Positions 30,225 to 34,438 of a stretch of 34,438 nt of DNA are shown here, in pieces; within the stretch, counting starts at the first letter, position 1; each line of letters starts with the position of its first letter. The DNA comes from an uncultured Planctomycetaceae bacterium (GTDB lineage: Bacteria; Planctomycetota; Planctomycetia; Pirellulales; Pirellulaceae). The position numbers and the translations under genes are program-made. Below the pieces are notes generated by a model that made no database searches, was not told where the DNA came from, and saw only the letters and a program-made list of their open reading frames with translations. The DNA is taken from positions 1 through 34,438 of the forward strand of contig CAIXSC010000173.1 in assembly GCA_903921945.1 (NCBI GenBank), read 5' to 3'.

Positions 30225-32771
30225 ATGGCCGACAACGTGTTTTTCGACGAACTGGCGCAGTCCTGGGAAGAGGAAGGCCTCTTCGCTCGCGACTTGAATG
30301 GCCAGTTGATTCGCGTCGTCGCGAAGACCGAGCAGGACTATTCGCGATACGTGACGGTGGTCATCGACGGCCAGGAGATCCAGGTGCCGCGCGCCGTCCC
30401 CACCACCGACGCGCAGGGCAACATCGTGCATGTCGACGCCGCTGGTCGCACGGTTCCGCGCGCGACCACTATCTTCGACGCCGCGCAGCAACTCATCCAG
30501 CGCGCGAACGCCGCCCGCCGCCAGGCCGATCCGCAGGCTTCGCCGGTTCCCAATCCGATTCCGACGCTGTGCCATTTGGAACATTTGAAGCCGGTCGGTG
30601 TTTGTCGCGTTTGTTCGGTGGCGGTGGAGACGTTCGAGGTCGATCCGCGCAACCCGAATGAAAAGAAACGCAAGCGGCAGGAAAAGCTGGTTCCCGCCTG
30701 CATGCAACCGGTTGAAGACAACATGATCGTCCACACGCTCGAATCGCCCGACTCGCGGCAACGCGGCAAGGTGGAACAGAGCGTGAAAGTGTTGTTCGAA
30801 CTGCTCGGGTCCGACCATTTGCCATCCTCGCCCCCCGCCCGTGGCGAGCAAGCGAGCGATCTGGAACGGCTCTTCGAGCGTTACAGCGGCCGGCTCGGCG
30901 CCCGCCGCGACCGCTTCGCACGGGCCGAAGCGCCGATCGCACCGCAAGACGACTCCTCGCCGCTCATCCATGTCGACCACGACGCCTGCATCCTGTGCGA
31001 TCGCTGCTCGCGCTCGTGCGGCGACGTCAAACAAAACTTCATCATCGGCCGGCAGGGTAAGGGCTATCTCGCGCAAATTGGCTTCGACCTCGGCAATCCG
31101 ATGGGCGAGTCGAACTGCGTCGAATGCGGCGAATGCATGCTCGCCTGTCCCACCACCGCGCTGACGTTCCGTAAACCGGTCGAGTCGGACTGGTACCGCG
31201 AGCAGTTGGCGAAACCGGGCCGCGCCGCCGTGTCCCCCGGCGAAATGGAGGAGAACGAGCTGCTGCGGACCTTGCCGTGGCGCTACCGTCAGTGGAACCA
31301 AAGCTCTGTGCTGCGTTGGCGAGTGAAACGCGGCGACGAACTGTGTCGGCTCGGCGACTACGGCTCGACCGCTTTTGTGCTGCATAGCGGTTCCTTCGGC
31401 GCTTGGCTGCCGCGTCGCGACGCCACTAGCGGCGCGTTGGCCGCCGGCTGGGATCAAGGCGAGCCGACCTTTGTGTGCGGACCGGACGAATTGATACTCG
31501 GAGAAATGACGATCCTCAGCCAATATCCGCGGAACGCCACCGTCCGCGCGCTGGCCGACGGCGAGGTTTACGAAATCCGCCGCAACGTGCTTTTCACCTT
31601 GCAACGCAGTCCGGAAGCTCGCGAAAAACTCGATCGCGTCTATCGCCGCCGCGCGATCTCCAACCACCTGAACAAAGTCCCGCTCTTCGCGAAACTCTCG
31701 GAGGACGACCGGCGGAAATGCCGAGACTTGTTGCTCCGCGAGCCGTCAGCCGCGGCCGGCGCGGCAGGCGGCCGGCGATCGATCGAACTGGTTCACGTCG
31801 ATCCCGGACAGACGATTTTCCGCCAGGGCGAGCGGGCCGACTGCTTCTACATGATCTACATCGGCCACGTGAAAGTCTCGCAGACGTTTGGCGGACAGGA
31901 ACGCGTGCTGACCTATCTGCGGCCCGATCAGTCGTTCGGCGAAATCGCCTGTATTGGCGATTGGCCGGAGATTCGCGACGCGATTCCGCCCGACCAACGC
32001 GGGCCGCTCGACAACCGTCGGGCCGCTTCGTGCGCGGCACTGGATGATGTCGCTTTGGTTCGCATCGACGCTTCCGCCTTTCGCGCGTTGCTCCGCGAAG
32101 TGCCCGCGTTGAAAGCGCAAATCATCGACCAAGCCCGCGGGTACTTGGCCGATCGGCAAGGGCCCAGTCCGGCAGCCGCGCCGAAACGCCAGACCAGCAG
32201 TGAACTCCAAGCATTCACGGACCAGGGACTGTACAACGCGCAGCGGCTCTTGGTGCTTGACCTGGAATCGTGTACTCGATGCGATGAGTGTACCAAGGCC
32301 TGTTCGGACACCCATTCCGGTATCACTCGGCTGATCCGCGACGGCCTCCGGTTCGACAAGTGGCTGGTCGCCAGCAGTTGCCGCAGTTGCACCGATCCAT
32401 ATTGCTTGGTGGGATGTCCGGTCGACGCGATTCATCGTCTCGATCCGAATAGCTCGCATCAGCCGATCCGTATTTCCGCCGCCGATCGGCATCCCGATTC
32501 GCAACGCACCGAAATCCAGATCGAAAACAATTGCATCGGGTGCGGTTTGTGCGCGAAAAACTGTCCCTACGGCAACATCAATATGCACGGCGAAGAACGG
32601 CTGGATGCGGCCACCAAGCGGCCGGTCGTGCAGTTCCGCGCGACCACCTGCGATCTGTGTGGCGATATCGTCGGCAATCAATGGCGCGATGTCAGTTGCG
32701 TCTACGCTTGCCCTCATGATGCGGCTCATCGCGTTCGCGGCGATGAACTCCTAACTATGCTCCGTCGTTGA
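30225..32771 (+). CDS. NuoG-like iron-sulphur head, two cyclic-nucleotide-binding domains and DmsB-like ferredoxin in one chain
   Basis: An 848-residue cytoplasmic fusion. Head: NuoG-type [2Fe-2S] site C116, C127, C130, C159; the next NuoG element keeps its shape and histidine (DH at 197-198) but all three cysteines are replaced. Then come two [4Fe-4S] sites (C255/258/261/265; C298/301/304/308). Middle: two CRP-type domains. The first (~360-470) has a near-canonical phosphate-binding cassette LGEMTILSQYPRNATV; the second (~480-635) has FGEIACIG and a ~20-residue insertion before RRAASC. Tail: four [4Fe-4S] sites (C683-693; C719-731; C770-780; C809-829) in the order and spacing of DmsB/HybA subunits. 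It probably links NuoEF to the membrane cytochrome, with cyclic nucleotide setting activity. It starts seven bases after the previous stop; no clear ribosome binding site. I do not know this architecture as a named family. Confidence 0.9.
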   Translation: MADNVFFDELAQSWEEEGLFARDLNGQLIRVVAKTEQDYSRYVTVVIDGQEIQVPRAVPTTDAQGNIVHVDAAGRTVPRATTIFDAAQQLIQRANAARRQADPQASPVPNPIPTLCHLEHLKPVGVCRVCSVAVETFEVDPRNPNEKKRKRQEKLVPACMQPVEDNMIVHTLESPDSRQRGKVEQSVKVLFELLGSDHLPSSPPARGEQASDLERLFERYSGRLGARRDRFARAEAPIAPQDDSSPLIHVDHDACILCDRCSRSCGDVKQNFIIGRQGKGYLAQIGFDLGNPMGESNCVECGECMLACPTTALTFRKPVESDWYREQLAKPGRAAVSPGEMEENELLRTLPWRYRQWNQSSVLRWRVKRGDELCRLGDYGSTAFVLHSGSFGAWLPRRDATSGALAAGWDQGEPTFVCGPDELILGEMTILSQYPRNATVRALADGEVYEIRRNVLFTLQRSPEAREKLDRVYRRRAISNHLNKVPLFAKLSEDDRRKCRDLLLREPSAAAGAAGGRRSIELVHVDPGQTIFRQGERADCFYMIYIGHVKVSQTFGGQERVLTYLRPDQSFGEIACIGDWPEIRDAIPPDQRGPLDNRRAASCAALDDVALVRIDASAFRALLREVPALKAQIIDQARGYLADRQGPSPAAAPKRQTSSELQAFTDQGLYNAQRLLVLDLESCTRCDECTKACSDTHSGITRLIRDGLRFDKWLVASSCRSCTDPYCLVGCPVDAIHRLDPNSSHQPIRISAADRHPDSQRTEIQIENNCIGCGLCAKNCPYGNINMHGEERLDAATKRPVVQFRATTCDLCGDIVGNQWRDVSCVYACPHDAAHRVRGDELLTMLRR

Positions 32772-32785
32772 TCGGGCTGCCTGTC

Positions 32786-34438
32786 ATGAACCGCTCCCGC
32801 AGCCGTCGTCGCTGGACGACGCTCGCTTTGATCCTGTTGCCCGTCGCGGTCCTGGCGGCGATTGTCGCGCTCCGCCTCCAGCCGCGTCGCGAGGCTCAAT
32901 GCGAGCTTCTGACGGCGGCCAAGACGAAGGCGATCGCGCTGCTCGAAAATGGCAAAGAGAACTTGGCCGAGCCGCTGTGGGACCAGATCGCCGCGCTCCT
33001 GCCGAACGAACCGCTGGCTGCTCGGAATCGAGCGCTCGGCCGGTTGCTCGTCTTGTCCAAGGACAAGAGTGAAGAAGTCTTCGCGAACGCGACGGCGGCG
33101 GTTGCCGCCGCGAAATTGGCCGAGCCATCTTCCTGGGTGCCGTTCTGGATCGAAGGCCGGCTGGAATTGCTGAAGAAGGATCTTCCCACAGCGCCGGAAA
33201 CGCAGGACGCCCACCTTTCCGCCGCGCTGCGGGCCTTCGCCGAATCGGCCCGACTCGGGCCCGACCAAGCGATTCCTCGTTACGAACAGTTCCAAGCCAG
33301 CAAACTCTCCGCGGTCGAAGCTGAAGTGTCCGCCGGCCGGCTCGCGCTTGCCGAGGCCTATCGACTCGATCCGGCGAACCTGTTCATCGCGCTTGACTGG
33401 TTGGAGGTCGCGGCCGAGGCCCGCGATGCCAAGTTTGCCGCCGCCGTCAGCCAGTTCTTGAAAACACTCGGACCGCTCCTCCCTGGTTTGAAACGCCGCA
33501 CGCGGATCGATGTCGAACCGTTCGTGCAACAGGCGGTCGAAATGGCGGCGAAGGACCAATGGCCACAAGCGGCTGGCATCGTGCGTCGACTCGGATTCGT
33601 CCGCGCCGAGGATGTCGCCCAAAGCGACTATCGCCGCATTCTGCCCAATCCGTTGGAACTTGTGCTGCACGAATTCCGCGACGCCCGCTGCGACCCGCCC
33701 GTGCCCGTCGCGGCGCCCGCGATTCCCGTTCAATTCACCTCCCAGCGAATCACGGGGAGCGCCCCAGCCGCGTCCGGCAAGGCTCGACCGGGCGACGTTC
33801 GCGTCGTCGACTTCGACTTGGACGGGCAACTTGATGTTGTCTGGCTGGACACGGAAAAGTTGACGGTGTTTTCCCGAACGGCACCGATGAACGGGACATC
33901 GCCCAGTTGGAAAGCGACCTACAGCTTTCCTGTGGAAGCCGGATATCACCGCTTGCTCGCCGCCGACCTGGACCGTGACGACAAAGGGGCCGATCGACCG
34001 CCGCCACGCGATGTGGAACTGTTCTTTCAGGCGGATGCCGACCTCGTCCTTTACGGTCCCGCGGGACTGCGTGTGTACCGCAATCGGTTGGATCCAGCGA
34101 CCGGTGAACGGCGTTTGGAAAACGTGGAGCAAACCGAGTCGTTGGCGGCCGCACGCGAGGTGTCGGCGGCGACGCTCGCCGACTTCGATCACGACGGCGA
34201 TCTCGATCTGGCTTTCGCCGCGGCAGGTGGCGTTGGCCTCTGGATCAATCGCGGGAACCTCACGTTTGACGATGTCTCCGCGTCGTCGACGTTGCCACCG
34301 CGTGGTGTGTTGCCGGCGGGACTGCAGGCCGTCGATTGGGACCGTGATATCGACGCCGACATTCTCGTTGCGGACGCCAGCGGACAAACGCTCGGCTACT
34401 TGGAAAACCTGCGGCATATCGAATTCCGTTGGCGGCCG
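32786..34438 (+). CDS. Membrane-anchored FG-GAP/VCBS-repeat protein (partial, C-terminus off the right edge)
   Basis: The frame is open for 551 residues to the end of the window. A basic N-terminus and one hydrophobic helix (residues ~11-29) suggest a signal anchor. Residues ~35-290 are helical and alanine-rich, resembling TPR-like repeats. From ~335 come FG-GAP (calcium-binding beta-propeller) motifs: VVDFDLDGQLDVVWLD, AADLDRDD, LADFDHDGDLDLAFAA and AVDWDRDIDADILVAD. These repeats usually form an extracellular beta-propeller that binds proteins or sugars. ATG 32786 lies 14 bases after the previous stop, so it belongs to the electron-transfer operon. Its role there is unknown; docking of a periplasmic partner is one possibility. 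Confidence 0.82.
   Translation, partial: MNRSRSRRRWTTLALILLPVAVLAAIVALRLQPRREAQCELLTAAKTKAIALLENGKENLAEPLWDQIAALLPNEPLAARNRALGRLLVLSKDKSEEVFANATAAVAAAKLAEPSSWVPFWIEGRLELLKKDLPTAPETQDAHLSAALRAFAESARLGPDQAIPRYEQFQASKLSAVEAEVSAGRLALAEAYRLDPANLFIALDWLEVAAEARDAKFAAAVSQFLKTLGPLLPGLKRRTRIDVEPFVQQAVEMAAKDQWPQAAGIVRRLGFVRAEDVAQSDYRRILPNPLELVLHEFRDARCDPPVPVAAPAIPVQFTSQRITGSAPAASGKARPGDVRVVDFDLDGQLDVVWLDTEKLTVFSRTAPMNGTSPSWKATYSFPVEAGYHRLLAADLDRDDKGADRPPPRDVELFFQADADLVLYGPAGLRVYRNRLDPATGERRLENVEQTESLAAAREVSAATLADFDHDGDLDLAFAAAGGVGLWINRGNLTFDDVSASSTLPPRGVLPAGLQAVDWDRDIDADILVADASGQTLGYLENLRHIEFRWRP

Noticed and set aside
28404..31667. 1087-codon minus-strand frame opposite NuoEF and the FeS/CNB gene
   Set aside because: Shadow of two strongly supported plus-strand genes; no recognisable motifs.
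28323..32771. Bidirectional NAD-reducing hydrogenase or formate dehydrogenase operon
   Set aside because: The NuoEF and NuoG-like parts would fit, but no NiFe or molybdopterin catalytic subunit, and no HoxY/HoxH-type gene, is present in the window.

Overview
This is a high-GC window from a bacterium that is most likely a planctomycete, probably of the Pirellulales. That placement is an inference. It rests on two GroEL paralogues in one locus, a GSII-type glutamine synthetase, an ExbB/ExbD pair linked to a squalene-cyclase-like toroid protein, DUF1326, PQQ-propeller and FG-GAP proteins, low-complexity EF-hand proteins, and multiheme cytochromes with planctomycete-like motifs. I saw no rRNA, tRNA, CRISPR array, insertion sequence or phage gene.

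Layout. 1-2913 (minus): chaperonin locus groL2, groES, groL1 (groL1 runs off the left edge), with a close match to a sigma-54 promoter in front of groL2. 2914-4013: gene-poor. 4014-6409 (plus): GSII glutamine synthetase, a strong terminator, then a fused kinase-like/PP2C phosphatase. 6579-8975 (plus): a sigma-70-like promoter, an HTH-receiver regulator and a soluble histidine kinase whose frame is broken. 8991-9314 (minus): a small unknown gene with a strong ribosome binding site. 9768-13588 (plus): ExbB, ExbD and a membrane-anchored alpha/alpha-toroid protein in a tight operon. 13669-14726 (minus): bifunctional-nuclease-domain protein and KDPG aldolase. 14843-15962 (plus): DinB-like and QueD/PTPS-like proteins. 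16365-18752 (plus): three exported proteins (DUF1326 and two unknowns). 18821-20149 (plus): divergent PurM-like protein. 20353-20642: a ~140-bp tandem repeat with internal dyads. 20704-23119 (minus): secreted PQQ-type beta-propeller and EF-hand protein.

23634-34438 (plus) is the most interesting region. It is a compact run of six genes behind a sigma-70-like promoter: a membrane protein with a diheme cytochrome-b histidine pattern, a decaheme cytochrome c, a second multiheme cytochrome c (four CxxCH plus one CX4CH), a NuoE-NuoF fusion, an 848-residue fusion of a NuoG-like [2Fe-2S]/2x[4Fe-4S] head with two cyclic-nucleotide-binding domains and a DmsB-like four-cluster ferredoxin tail, and an FG-GAP protein cut by the right edge. 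Several junctions overlap by 1-4 bases or are under 35 bases apart. I read this as a transmembrane electron-transfer module linking cytoplasmic NAD(P)H to periplasmic multiheme cytochromes, with electron flow possibly controlled by a cyclic nucleotide. The domains are visible in the sequence. The working of the complex, the direction of electron flow and the ligand are inferred.
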